Position numbers and translations under genes: made by a program. Below, piece by piece: positions 7,615 through 14,543 of a DNA stretch of 15,261 nt (position 1 is its first letter; each line of letters starts with the position of its first letter). A model generated the notes under the pieces. The model ran no database searches. It was not told where the DNA came from and saw only the letters and a program-made list of their open reading frames with translations. Source of the DNA: Candidatus Zipacnadia bacterium (lineage in GTDB: Bacteria > Armatimonadota > Zipacnadia > Zipacnadales > Zipacnadaceae). The DNA is taken from positions 1 to 15,261 of the forward strand of contig JALGTV010000010.1 of assembly GCA_029821215.1 (NCBI GenBank). The letters run 5' to 3'.

Positions 7615-7643
7615 ATTATAAGTTATTAACACTGTTTCGTCAA
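7615..7643 (-). promoter_or_regulatory. Near-consensus sigma-70-type promoter of the pilus operon
   Basis: On the minus strand, TTGACG (7643-7638) is followed after exactly 17 bp by TATAAT (7620-7615). That is five of six and six of six matches to the housekeeping consensus. The -10 octamer CTTATAAT is tandemly repeated, giving a second TATAAT at 7612-7607. Transcription would start near 7605, leaving an untranslated leader of about 65-70 nt before pilB. No other promoter of this quality is seen inside the cluster, so pilBTCD and the pilin probably share it. Confidence 0.75.
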
Positions 7644-7692
7644 TCCGTTTGAACAAGTGCCGCTCAGATACTGACCGGCCTGATGTCTGTAT

Positions 7693-8778
7693 CTACCACT
7701 TCGGTATCACCTGGGACGGGTATATTCCCGGTCCGTCGTCCTCATAACTGAGTGGTAGTTCCACGGTGGCCCCACCTTGCCGGCTGGACAAATATATAGC
7801 CTTGATGACCTCCACCGCCTTGCGTGCTTCGTTGCCGGGTATCTGCGGCTCGCGGTCCTGGATAATTGCCTCGCACAGGTCCTCAACGTGGCGGCGGTGC
7901 CCAGCCGTGTCCAAAGCGGTGGGGTCGGCTGCCGCGCCCCGCGCCTCGTCTTCAACTGCCTCTTGGGCCTCTCCCTCAATGTCCCAGGCAACGATTTCCT
8001 CACCTTGTAGCTTTATAGTGCCGGCATCACCGTGAATTTCCAAGCGGCAATCGTAACCGGGGGTAACAGAGGTGGTCGCCTCTAACACTCCCAGAGCACC
8101 ATTAGTAAACTCCAGTATAGCAACGGCAGTATCCTCCACCTCAATATTACGCACCAACCGCCGACAATAGGCGCTGACTCGGGCTACACCTCCCATAATC
8201 CACAGCAGCAGATCTACTGCATGCACTCCCTGGTTCATTAGAGCCCCTCCACCATCCATCTCCCAGCTCGCCCGCCAGTCCCCACTGGCATAGTACTCGT
8301 GGGAACGATACCACTTCTGGCAGCAATCCCCCAGCACCAGCTTGCCCAGCTTGCCATTGCGCACCGCCTGGCGGGTACGGTGCACGGCGGGGGCACTTCG
8401 CTTCTGAAACACCCCGGCCAGCTTTACGTTATTAGCGGCTGCCGCCTCAATCATAGCGTCCATTTTCTCCAGCGTAATATCCAGGGGTTTCTCACATAGG
8501 ATATGCTTGCCCGCCTCGGCGGCGGCTATCGCTTGCTCAGCATGCAGTCCACTCGGGGTGCATATAGAAACTACCTGGACATCTTCCCGGGCCAGCAGCT
8601 CGGCGATATCGGTCACGTAGGGCACATTGTATTCCGCACCGACCTTCTGGGCCTTTTCCTCTACTATATCATAAACTGCGCGTAACTCGGCGTTGGCCGC
8701 CTGAGCTACAGCCTGGGCATGGAAGGGCGCGATGACTCCGCACCCAATAATGCCCCAGCCCAGCTTTTCTGTCGCCAT
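7693..8778 (-). CDS. Gfo/Idh/MocA-family NAD(P)-dependent oxidoreductase
   Basis: This 361-residue cytoplasmic enzyme has the usual family length. The N-terminal Rossmann domain begins LGWGIIGCGVIAPFHAQAV, with the dinucleotide loop GCG at 12-14. The family signature CEKPLDI follows (E96-K97-P98; the Lys is the usual catalytic/cofactor contact). The C-terminal alpha/beta domain shows the second signature GGALMNQGVHAVDLLLW, with H186 and D189 in the catalytic positions seen in this family. Members oxidise or reduce cyclic polyols, sugars and sugar acids (inositol, scyllo-inosose, UDP-sugars); the substrate here cannot be read from sequence. ATG 8778 has GAGGTGAT close upstream. It has its own promoter and no partner gene in the same pathway, so it looks like a stand-alone unit rather than part of the pilus operon. 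Confidence 0.93.
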   Translation of the reverse strand: MATEKLGWGIIGCGVIAPFHAQAVAQAANAELRAVYDIVEEKAQKVGAEYNVPYVTDIAELLAREDVQVVSICTPSGLHAEQAIAAAEAGKHILCEKPLDITLEKMDAMIEAAAANNVKLAGVFQKRSAPAVHRTRQAVRNGKLGKLVLGDCCQKWYRSHEYYASGDWRASWEMDGGGALMNQGVHAVDLLLWIMGGVARVSAYCRRLVRNIEVEDTAVAILEFTNGALGVLEATTSVTPGYDCRLEIHGDAGTIKLQGEEIVAWDIEGEAQEAVEDEARGAAADPTALDTAGHRRHVEDLCEAIIQDREPQIPGNEARKAVEVIKAIYLSSRQGGATVELPLSYEDDGPGIYPSQVIPKW

Positions 8779-8870
8779 AGTATCACCTCAGATCTTCGCA
8801 GAAACCATCTGCGTCGGTATAATTAGTTTACTTGCCGGTCCGAGCGGCCGGCGGTGAGCTTAATGCACTC

Positions 8871-8899
8871 ATACTATAGGTTAGCACTTGCGGTGTCAA
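8871..8899 (-). promoter_or_regulatory. Sigma-70-type promoter of the oxidoreductase gene
   Basis: A perfect -35 TTGACA (8899-8894) is followed after 17 bp by TAGTAT (8876-8871), or after 15 bp by TATAGT (8878-8873). The expected start near 8864 gives a leader of about 85 nt before ATG 8778. GCACT occurs as a direct repeat at 8865-8869 and 8884-8888, one copy on each side of the -10, which could be an operator. The leader also holds a small perfect hairpin at 8797-8813 (CGCAGA/TCTGCG, 5-nt loop) just before the ribosome site. Confidence 0.7.
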
Positions 8900-8931
8900 G
8901 TGATTTGTGCCGGGGCTGGTTGATGGGCACT

Positions 8932-9372
8932 CTACGACGACTGGCCAAGTTGTTCCTTGGCCTTCTCGGCTCCCTGCTTGGCCAGCTCATCGGCCCGGGT
9001 ATTGTGTTCCCGGTCGATGTGGGAAATCTCAAAGCGCTCCAGACGCTGGATCAGCTTCTGAGTCCATTCATACAAGGGCTTAATGGCTGCGGCCCGCACT
9101 CGGTACTTACCCTGGAGTTGACGGCACATAAACTGGCTGTCGCTAAACACACGCACGCATCCCAACTCTCGAGAAAGCACCTCCGAGAGCCCCGCAATCA
9201 GGGCGCGATATTCGGCCACACCCACGGTCGTCTCGCCCAACGCGATAGCCCGCTCGGCAATCGTCTGGCCCCCGGGGCCTTTTAGCACAAATCCCGCTCC
9301 GGCTGGCCCGGGATTCCCCAGCGAGGCGCCGTCGGTATAAAGTATGGCCTGCAATTTCGGTTCCGTAGCCAT
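8932..9372 (-). CDS. rnhA: Ribonuclease HI family protein
   Basis: This 146-residue single-domain enzyme degrades the RNA strand of RNA-DNA hybrids. The four carboxylates expected of RNase H are all in place: D14 in LYTDGASLGNPGPAG, E54 in AEYRALIAGL, D78 in VFSDSQ, and D128 in NTRADELA. The form GNPGPAGAGFVLKGPGG with EYRALI places it in the compact class seen in archaea, Gram-positives and plants, which lacks the basic protrusion of the E. coli enzyme. ATG 9372 lies 2 nt after the stop of the upstream membrane-protein gene, and its GAGGA ribosome site lies within that gene's last codons, so translation is probably coupled. The link between an RNase H and that membrane protein is positional only. 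The symbol rnhA is used in the broad family sense. Confidence 0.93.
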   Translation of the reverse strand: MATEPKLQAILYTDGASLGNPGPAGAGFVLKGPGGQTIAERAIALGETTVGVAEYRALIAGLSEVLSRELGCVRVFSDSQFMCRQLQGKYRVRAAAIKPLYEWTQKLIQRLERFEISHIDREHNTRADELAKQGAEKAKEQLGQSS

Positions 9373-9374
9373 AG

Positions 9375-10316
9375 TTATTCCTCGGTCGGTGAAGGCCGGG
9401 GCGGCAAATCTGCCTGGTCAATAGGCCGGGGCGGTAATTCCTCATTGGTTGGAAATACTGGCTGCTCCCCGGATTGGGTTCCCGGCGAAGTACCCTGGTT
9501 GCGTAGCTCGCGCGCCATCATCACCAAGTCGAAGCCTTCTTTGCGGATGCGCAGGTCATAATATATCAGCACTATGGCAATCATAGCTACTGGCCTGAGC
9601 ACAATTTGGACCACCATACTTGCCGCCTGCATAATCGTTTGCATTAGGGCCGGATGGGCCTCCATAAGGGTAAAGGTCAACACGAGATTGAAGGGTAGAA
9701 CCACCGCATAGGTGACTACTGCCACCATAAGCTGGAGTAAAAACCAGGTTAGGAATACCCGCCAGCCGTGACCGGCAACCAGATTATAAGACCGGCTCAT
9801 CGCCTCGGTGCCCCATGACCTTTCCAAAGCCACGATGGGCGTGGCAATCAGAAACCACGTCCAGAAGACCACACCTGGTACTATGCAAAACAACACTCCT
9901 ACTCCGACGACTACCGACACCGCCAACATTGTCAAAAGCAATTTCCACCACCGGGCCAACACCCGCCGGTAGACACTGGCCAGCGAAATCTGCCGGCCCA
10001 GATATATCTCTGATATCCCCACCGCCAGTGCTCCCTCGCTGAGGGGAAACAGCACTAACCAGGCTACTATCAGCAGCAGGAACATAGGAATAGACCCCGC
10101 CAGGGCCAGCCAAGGGATTTGTTCGCCGCCGGTAGCCATCAGATGGCGAAAGAGCAGGTAATTGACCACTATCTGTGTCCCCATCAGGGGCCCATGGACT
10201 ACCGCCACAATCTCCAGCAAGGGGATAAAATTGTGGCGATACAGCCGAATCGCCGCATCAATGAGGTCGGCAACCTCCATTTTTTGCAGTGGTGGGATTT
10301 GCCGGGGTAAGGGCAT
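9375..10316 (-). CDS. Multi-pass membrane protein, glycerophosphodiesterase-membrane-domain-like
   Basis: This 313-residue protein starts with a cytoplasmic stretch, PLQKMEVADLIDAAIRLYRHNF. About six hydrophobic segments follow, roughly at 33-55, 66-92, 127-160, 187-215, 224-250 and nearby. It then has the conserved-looking IYYDLRIRKEGFDLVMMA (about 250-267) and a Pro-rich cytoplasmic tail. The N-terminal helix plus the YYDLRIRKEGFDL ending is a pattern I associate with the GPDPase_memb/YciC-like families of unknown function; there is no phosphodiesterase catalytic domain. The tail holds a 30-bp-spaced duplication of AGGCCGGGGCGG (9393-9404 and 9423-9434), encoding two LPPRP motifs. ATG 10316 is preceded by AGAGG about 6 nt upstream. 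It is coupled to rnhA downstream. No good promoter hexamers were found upstream. The exact function is unknown. Confidence 0.85.
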   Translation of the reverse strand: MPLPRQIPPLQKMEVADLIDAAIRLYRHNFIPLLEIVAVVHGPLMGTQIVVNYLLFRHLMATGGEQIPWLALAGSIPMFLLLIVAWLVLFPLSEGALAVGISEIYLGRQISLASVYRRVLARWWKLLLTMLAVSVVVGVGVLFCIVPGVVFWTWFLIATPIVALERSWGTEAMSRSYNLVAGHGWRVFLTWFLLQLMVAVVTYAVVLPFNLVLTFTLMEAHPALMQTIMQAASMVVQIVLRPVAMIAIVLIYYDLRIRKEGFDLVMMARELRNQGTSPGTQSGEQPVFPTNEELPPRPIDQADLPPRPSPTEE

Positions 10317-10426
10317 TGGTCCCTCTTGAGTGATTTGTTATACGTAACTTTTTGCTCTACTGGCCTAAAGCTATCAGCCAAGATGACGATAATAACATTG
10401 CACTGACTCTGCCAGGGGAGACTGTC

Positions 10427-10576
10427 TTGTTTATTATTGCCACTATCATAATCGGCAGCCTAATACTATTGGGCCTGTGTGCCCTGGCTGGTTGCATGCT
10501 CAGCAGCCAGAACTCCCGTCGCCTGGAGCAATCTGATCGCCAGCAGACTTGGCCACGGAAGGCTTTGGGCTTTTAG
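10427..10576 (+). CDS. Possible small membrane or lipoprotein peptide (49 residues)
   Basis: A TTG start at 10427 has AGGGGAG 6 nt upstream (10414-10420) and opens a 49-codon frame. The first 20 residues are strongly hydrophobic (FIIATIIIGSLILLGLCAL), directly followed by the lipobox-like LAGC at 20-23. A polar, charged tail (SSQNSRRLEQSDRQQTWPRK) comes next. So it reads as a tiny lipoprotein or a single-helix membrane peptide, though the usual basic N-terminal residues are missing. The frame is open upstream to a TTG at 10352, but that start has no ribosome site. It is divergent from the membrane-protein gene and ahead of murA. Codon use and hydrophobic patterning support it modestly. It could be a chance frame. 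Confidence 0.4.
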   Translation: MFIIATIIIGSLILLGLCALAGCMLSSQNSRRLEQSDRQQTWPRKALGF

Positions 10577-10783
10577 CGAGTAACTGTATTTAGGTCCTCG
10601 TACCAATTATTCCTCTGTGGGGGCTCTCCGCCCCGCTTTGCGAGTCCGCCTTGGTGCTGAATACTTCGTCATTTCTGGGTAGTTGCTTCAGTTCCTGCTT
10701 GTGTCTGGTAGGTTGACCATACGCACTTTCAACCAGGACGCGGGCAGATAGTACTGGCTAACGCCTACCTGAGGGGTGGTTTC
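10577..10783. other. Noncoding stretch upstream of the murA promoter
   Basis: Together with the promoter and leader, about 340 bp separate the small ORF from murA. I see no tRNA, no convincing ORF and no mobile-element ends here. The only local structure noted is a small GC hairpin, GGGGC-TCTCC-GCCCC (10620-10634), without a clear T-tract. It could be a weak terminator for the small ORF. Confidence 0.4.
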
Positions 10784-10812
10784 TTGCAATATTACCCAGA
10801 ATAAGTTATAGT
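10784..10812 (+). promoter_or_regulatory. Sigma-70-type promoter upstream of murA
   Basis: TTGCAA (10784-10789) is followed after exactly 17 bp by TATAGT (10807-10812). This predicts a start near 10819 and a leader of about 100 nt before ATG 10919. It is the best promoter-like sequence on the plus strand ahead of murA-mreB and would drive both genes and probably the aminotransferase. Confidence 0.6.
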
Positions 10813-10918
10813 AAGGGTAGCGGTAAGCGCAGCGGGGCATTTTTGTCTACCTATCAATAAGGACATTATCGCAGCATCTGCAATAGAACAAAAGGCAGCG
10901 CTTTGGGAGGAATACTTT

Positions 10919-12211
10919 ATGGACCTGCTAATCATTTCCGGAGGGAATCCCCTATCGGGCACAGTAGCTGTCAGTGGTTCAAAGAATGGTACGCTGCCGT
11001 TGCTGGCCGCGTCTGTCCTGATCAATGGCGAGACTATACTTGAGAATGTGCCCGATATATATGATGTAGGTACTATGATTCAGATGCTGCGCGCTCTGGG
11101 GGTAAAATGCACCTTCATTGCTCCGGGAACGCTCAAGATAGATGCCAGTGATATCCAGACAGCTTCTGCCCCGTATGACCTGGTTCGGCGCATGCGGGGC
11201 TCGTTTTATGTAGCAGGAGCCTTGTTAGGGCGGCTTGGCCAAGCCCAGGTGCCACTGCCGGGAGGATGTGTGATCGGTTCCCGGCCAGTGAATTTTCACA
11301 TAAATGGTTTTAAGGCATTGGGGGCTGATGTTGAGGAAAAATACGGAGTGATGCAGGCCCAGGCCTCCCAGTTGCGGGGGGCAAAGATATTTATGGAGCC
11401 TCGCACCCGTAGTGTAGGGGCCACTATAAACATTCTATTAGCTGCGGTCCTGGCTGAGGGCAGGACCATAATAGAAAACGCCTCGCGGGAACCCGAGGTA
11501 ATAGCCTGCGAGCAGTTCTTGAAGCAGTGTGGCGCCGATATCAGCAACGGCCAGGGGGCGCGGCTAATTATCAACGGGGTTGATGAACTGCACGGGTGCC
11601 GGTTCCGGTCTATTCCCGACCGGATGGAGGTGGGGACTTTTCTGTATGCCACTGCTGTGGCTGGCGGCGACGTCACAATCCAGGGAAGCCAGCCCCAACA
11701 TATGGATATGGTGGTCAGAAAGCTGCGCAATGCAGGGATGAAGCTGGAAGTGGCCGCGGATAGCATCCGGATAGTGGCCGACAGACGCCCGGAAGCAGTG
11801 GATGTAATTACCGCCCCCTATCCGGGATTTCCCACTGATCTTCAACCGGCCCACGGGGTGCTGGCCTCATTGGCTAACGGCACTAGCATAATCGAGGAAA
11901 CTATCTTTGACGCCCGTTTCAACTATATTGACGAGATAATCCGCATGGGGGCCAGTGCTAAAGTGGTCGGCCAGGTAGCTATCTTTAAGGGGACTGCTAA
12001 ACTCAGCGGGGCGCCGGTGGAAGCCACCGACATTCGGGCTGGCGCTGCTCTGGTTATGGCTGGCCTGGCCGCCGAGGGCCAGACCGAGATAGATGGGGTG
12101 CATTTCTTAGACCGTGGGTATGAGACATTGACGAGCAAGCTCCAGTCCCTGGGCGCCAGAATCGTTCGGCGGGGGCGCGCTGATACCCAGGAGGCGCTAT
12201 GCTTGGCCTAG
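10919..12211 (+). CDS. murA: UDP-N-acetylglucosamine 1-carboxyvinyltransferase (MurA)
   Basis: This 430-residue cytoplasmic enzyme transfers enolpyruvate from PEP to UDP-GlcNAc, the first committed step of peptidoglycan synthesis. Family residues are in place: K22-N23 in SGSKNGTLPLLAA, and the catalytic Cys as C117 in PGGCVIGSRPV, so a fosfomycin-sensitive type. R122 follows it, D307 lies in YPGFPTDLQP, R373 in DIRAGAALVMAG, and R399 in DRGYE (equivalent to E. coli C115, R120, D305, R371 and R397). Length is close to the usual 417-430. The chosen ATG has GGGAGG 8 nt upstream. The last 13 bp overlap mreB, whose ribosome site AGGAGG is inside this gene, so translation is probably coupled. Confidence 0.97.
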   Translation: MDLLIISGGNPLSGTVAVSGSKNGTLPLLAASVLINGETILENVPDIYDVGTMIQMLRALGVKCTFIAPGTLKIDASDIQTASAPYDLVRRMRGSFYVAGALLGRLGQAQVPLPGGCVIGSRPVNFHINGFKALGADVEEKYGVMQAQASQLRGAKIFMEPRTRSVGATINILLAAVLAEGRTIIENASREPEVIACEQFLKQCGADISNGQGARLIINGVDELHGCRFRSIPDRMEVGTFLYATAVAGGDVTIQGSQPQHMDMVVRKLRNAGMKLEVAADSIRIVADRRPEAVDVITAPYPGFPTDLQPAHGVLASLANGTSIIEETIFDARFNYIDEIIRMGASAKVVGQVAIFKGTAKLSGAPVEATDIRAGAALVMAGLAAEGQTEIDGVHFLDRGYETLTSKLQSLGARIVRRGRADTQEALCLA

Positions 12212-13221
12212 GGGAACGCCTGGGCATTGACCTGGGCACTTCCAATATAGTTGTCTATGCCCGGGGCCGTGGTATAATCCTTCGTGAGCCCTCTGTGGTA
12301 GCTATTGAGCACCGCTCCCGCAAAGTCCTGGCCGTCGGCCAACAAGCCCAGGGCATGTTAGGACGGACCCCCGGTAATATTATTGCTCTGCGCCCGTTGC
12401 GCGACGGCGTCATTGCTGACTATTCCATCACCCGAGAGATGCTGGCTCACCTGATCCGCCGCGCTTGTGGCTTTGGGAGCCGGTTTCTGCGACCCCTGGT
12501 GGTGATATGTATTCCCTCCGGGGCTACCAGTGTCGAGCGGCGCGCTGCCTTGGACGCGGCGCGGGCTGCCGGCGCCCGCGAGGCCATTCCTATTGAGGAG
12601 CCGATGGCGGCGGCGGTGGGGGCAGGTTTGCCTATAGCCATGGCCGGCGGCAATATGGTAGTGGACATTGGCGGGGGCACCACGGATGTGGCGGTAATAT
12701 CTCTGGGTGGTATCGTGGTTAGCGATTCAGTGCGGATTGGTGGTAATGACCTGGACGAGGCCATAATCCGTCACATGAAGCGGGTATACAACCTGGATAT
12801 CGGAGAGCGCAGTGCCGAGCTGGTAAAGATCCAAATCGGCAGTGCCTTTGATATGGGCGAAGACCAGCAGATGGAGGTCAGTGGGCGAGATATTGTTTCG
12901 GGTCTGCCCAAGGTAGTCCGTATCAACTCGGCGGAAATCCGCGAAGCTATGAGTGAGGCTGTGATGCAGATCGTGGATCGGGTCAGAAGCATCCTGGAGC
13001 AGACTCCCCCCGAGCTGGCCGCTGACATTATAGAGAGAGGTATTAACCTCACCGGAGGTGTAGCCTTACTTGCCGGTATGGACCGCCTGCTGGAGTTGGA
13101 GACCGGCATACCCGTCCAGGTCGCCGAAGACCCTATCTCCTGTGTGGCTATTGGTACTGGTCGGGTGCTGGAAGAACTTAGTGTTTTGCGCCGGCATTCT
13201 GCTGGCAGACAGCGCCGGTAA
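12199..13221 (+). CDS. mreB: Rod-shape-determining actin homologue MreB
   Basis: This 340-residue bacterial actin forms membrane-associated filaments that guide the elongation machinery for lateral wall synthesis. The actin-fold ATP motifs are clear: phosphate-1 GIDLGTSNIVVY (9-20), the MreB stretch REPSVVAI (29-36), EEPMAAAVGAGLPI (133-146), phosphate-2 DIGGGTTDVAVISLGG (156-171), IGGNDLDEAI (180-189) and the adenosine motif TGGVALLAGMD (285-295). Length is typical (about 335-350). The start ATG lies inside the end of murA, with AGGAGG only 4 nt upstream. That is tight spacing, but no other start fits the N-terminus as well. No mreC or mreD follows, so the usual mreBCD cluster is split. Mbl/MreBH-type paralogues cannot be separated by eye. 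Confidence 0.95.
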   Translation: MLGLGERLGIDLGTSNIVVYARGRGIILREPSVVAIEHRSRKVLAVGQQAQGMLGRTPGNIIALRPLRDGVIADYSITREMLAHLIRRACGFGSRFLRPLVVICIPSGATSVERRAALDAARAAGAREAIPIEEPMAAAVGAGLPIAMAGGNMVVDIGGGTTDVAVISLGGIVVSDSVRIGGNDLDEAIIRHMKRVYNLDIGERSAELVKIQIGSAFDMGEDQQMEVSGRDIVSGLPKVVRINSAEIREAMSEAVMQIVDRVRSILEQTPPELAADIIERGINLTGGVALLAGMDRLLELETGIPVQVAEDPISCVAIGTGRVLEELSVLRRHSAGRQRR

Positions 13222-13250
13222 TAACTTCTCCTAATATGAGGTGAAACTCA

Positions 13251-14411
13251 ATGCGACTTGCTGAACGTATGAGCCGACTGGGCACAGAAACTGCCTTTGA
13301 GGTTCTGGCCCGTGCTAAACAACTGGAAGCCGAAGGCAGAAGCATAATACACCTGGAGATTGGTGAGCCTGACTTTGACACTCCCCAACACATTATTGAT
13401 GCTGCCTGTGAGGCGCTCAATAGTGGCTGGACTCATTACGGGCCCAGTGCTGGTGATCCAGAGTTCCGCGAGGTAATCGCCCAGCATATAAGCAAATCTC
13501 GGGGAGTGCAGTGTGAGGCCGATGAGGTGGTGGTTGTGCCCGGAGCCAAACCCATTATTTACTGGGGTATCACCGCGGTGGTAGACCATGGCGATGAAGT
13601 AATCTATCCTAATCCGGGATTCCCCATCTTTGAGTCAATGATTAACTTCGTCGGGGCTAAGCCGGTGCCCATACCGTTGCGGGAAGAAAATGAGTTTCGT
13701 CTGGACGTTGAGGAATTAGCCTCGCTGGTCACCGACAAAACGAGTATGATCATCATCAATTCCCCCCAGAACCCTACTGGTGGCGTGCTAACTAAGGAGG
13801 ATCTGGAAGCCATCGCCGAGGTAGCGATAAGCAACGACATAATGGTGATGTCTGATGAGCCTTATGATCATATTCTCTATGAAGGCACTCATTACAGCAT
13901 TGCCAGCCTAGACGGGATGAAGGAACGTACCATTCTTCTTGATTCCTTCTCCAAAACGTTTGCGATGACCGGCTGGCGGCTGGGCTATGGAGTGATGAAT
14001 AAGGAGCTGGCTGCGCAAATCGCCAAGCTACAGACCAACTGTACCTCTTGCACTGCCTCATTCATCCAGCGGGCCGGCATCGCCGCGCTGACTGGTCCAA
14101 TGGAGCCCAGCCAGGCAATGGTGGCTGAGTTCAAGCGTCGCCGCGACGTGATAGTAGACGGGCTGAACCAAATCCCCGGCATTAGCTGTCTGCGCCCTCA
14201 CGGGGCCTTCTACGTCTTCCCCAACATCACGGGCACGGGCATGGACAGCCGTACTCTGGAAAGCAAGTGCCTGGAGGAGGCTAATGTTGCCGTCCTGTCC
14301 GGCACGGCCTTCGGCGAATACGGCGAGGGCTACCTGCGCCTGTGCTACGCTAACTCGGTAGAGAACATCCAAATAGCCCTGCAAAGACTCGGCGGTCTGT
14401 TGAGCAGATAG
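13251..14411 (+). CDS. PLP-dependent class I/II aminotransferase
   Basis: This 386-residue fold-type I enzyme is predicted to move amino groups between an amino acid and a 2-oxo acid; an aspartate-aminotransferase-like subgroup is most likely. Evidence includes the substrate-binding opening LEIGEPDFDTP (35-45), YGPSAGDPEFRE (63-74), the PLP-ring contacts N174 in NSPQNPTGG and D202/Y205 in MSDEPYD, and the Schiff-base lysine K235 in DSFSKTFAMTGWRLGY. R363 in YLRLCYANS corresponds to the carboxylate-binding arginine. The start ATG has GAGGTG about 7 nt upstream. The gap to mreB is only 29 bp with no terminator, so it is probably in the murA-mreB transcript, although its metabolic link to wall synthesis is unclear. 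Substrate cannot be fixed from sequence. A TTGAGC/GCTCAA hairpin covers its stop codon (14400-14419). Confidence 0.93.
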   Translation: MRLAERMSRLGTETAFEVLARAKQLEAEGRSIIHLEIGEPDFDTPQHIIDAACEALNSGWTHYGPSAGDPEFREVIAQHISKSRGVQCEADEVVVVPGAKPIIYWGITAVVDHGDEVIYPNPGFPIFESMINFVGAKPVPIPLREENEFRLDVEELASLVTDKTSMIIINSPQNPTGGVLTKEDLEAIAEVAISNDIMVMSDEPYDHILYEGTHYSIASLDGMKERTILLDSFSKTFAMTGWRLGYGVMNKELAAQIAKLQTNCTSCTASFIQRAGIAALTGPMEPSQAMVAEFKRRRDVIVDGLNQIPGISCLRPHGAFYVFPNITGTGMDSRTLESKCLEEANVAVLSGTAFGEYGEGYLRLCYANSVENIQIALQRLGGLLSR

Positions 14412-14448
14412 CGGCTCAATATTCTGAGTCAGACATATTGGATACCGT

Positions 14449-14504
14449 TGTGGGAGGGCCGTCCCTGGCCCGACCTGTGTCGCGGCGAGGACGCCGCTTC
14501 CACA
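14449..14504. repeat. Palindromic dispersed repeat 2 (paired inverted arms)
   Basis: Two 24-nt arms, 14450-14473 and 14480-14503, are inverted copies (17 of 24 positions match) around a 6-nt spacer. The outer ends TGTGG and CCACA pair perfectly. The second arm contains CGCGGCGAGGACGCCGCTTC, a motif I know as a recurring intergenic repeat in environmental genomes. The layout (two about 24-nt arms, each partly self-complementary) is the same as in repeat 1 at 853-909. It lies between the aminotransferase stop and the lipoprotein start, where the RNA form could act as a bidirectional hairpin. Confidence 0.65.
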
Positions 14505-14543
14505 GATGAGACGCGCGAGGGACACAATCTGACGGGAGTGAGG

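Noticed and set aside
8862..8890. CIRCE-type heat-shock operator
   Set aside because: The GCACT half-sites are direct, not inverted, and spacing does not match TTAGCACTC-N9-GAGTGCTAA.
10317..10370. Promoter for the membrane-protein gene (TATAAC at 10342-10337, minus strand)
   Set aside because: No -35-like hexamer at 16-18 bp (GGCCAG/AGGCCA there), so not supported.
11296..11766. Minus-strand 156-codon frame inside murA
   Set aside because: Shadow frame; murA has all catalytic residues and a good start on the other strand.
14448..14543. Upstream-extended start of the dockerin lipoprotein
   Set aside because: These codons only translate palindromic repeat 2, and the lipoprotein signal begins properly at 14544/14547 after GGGAG.
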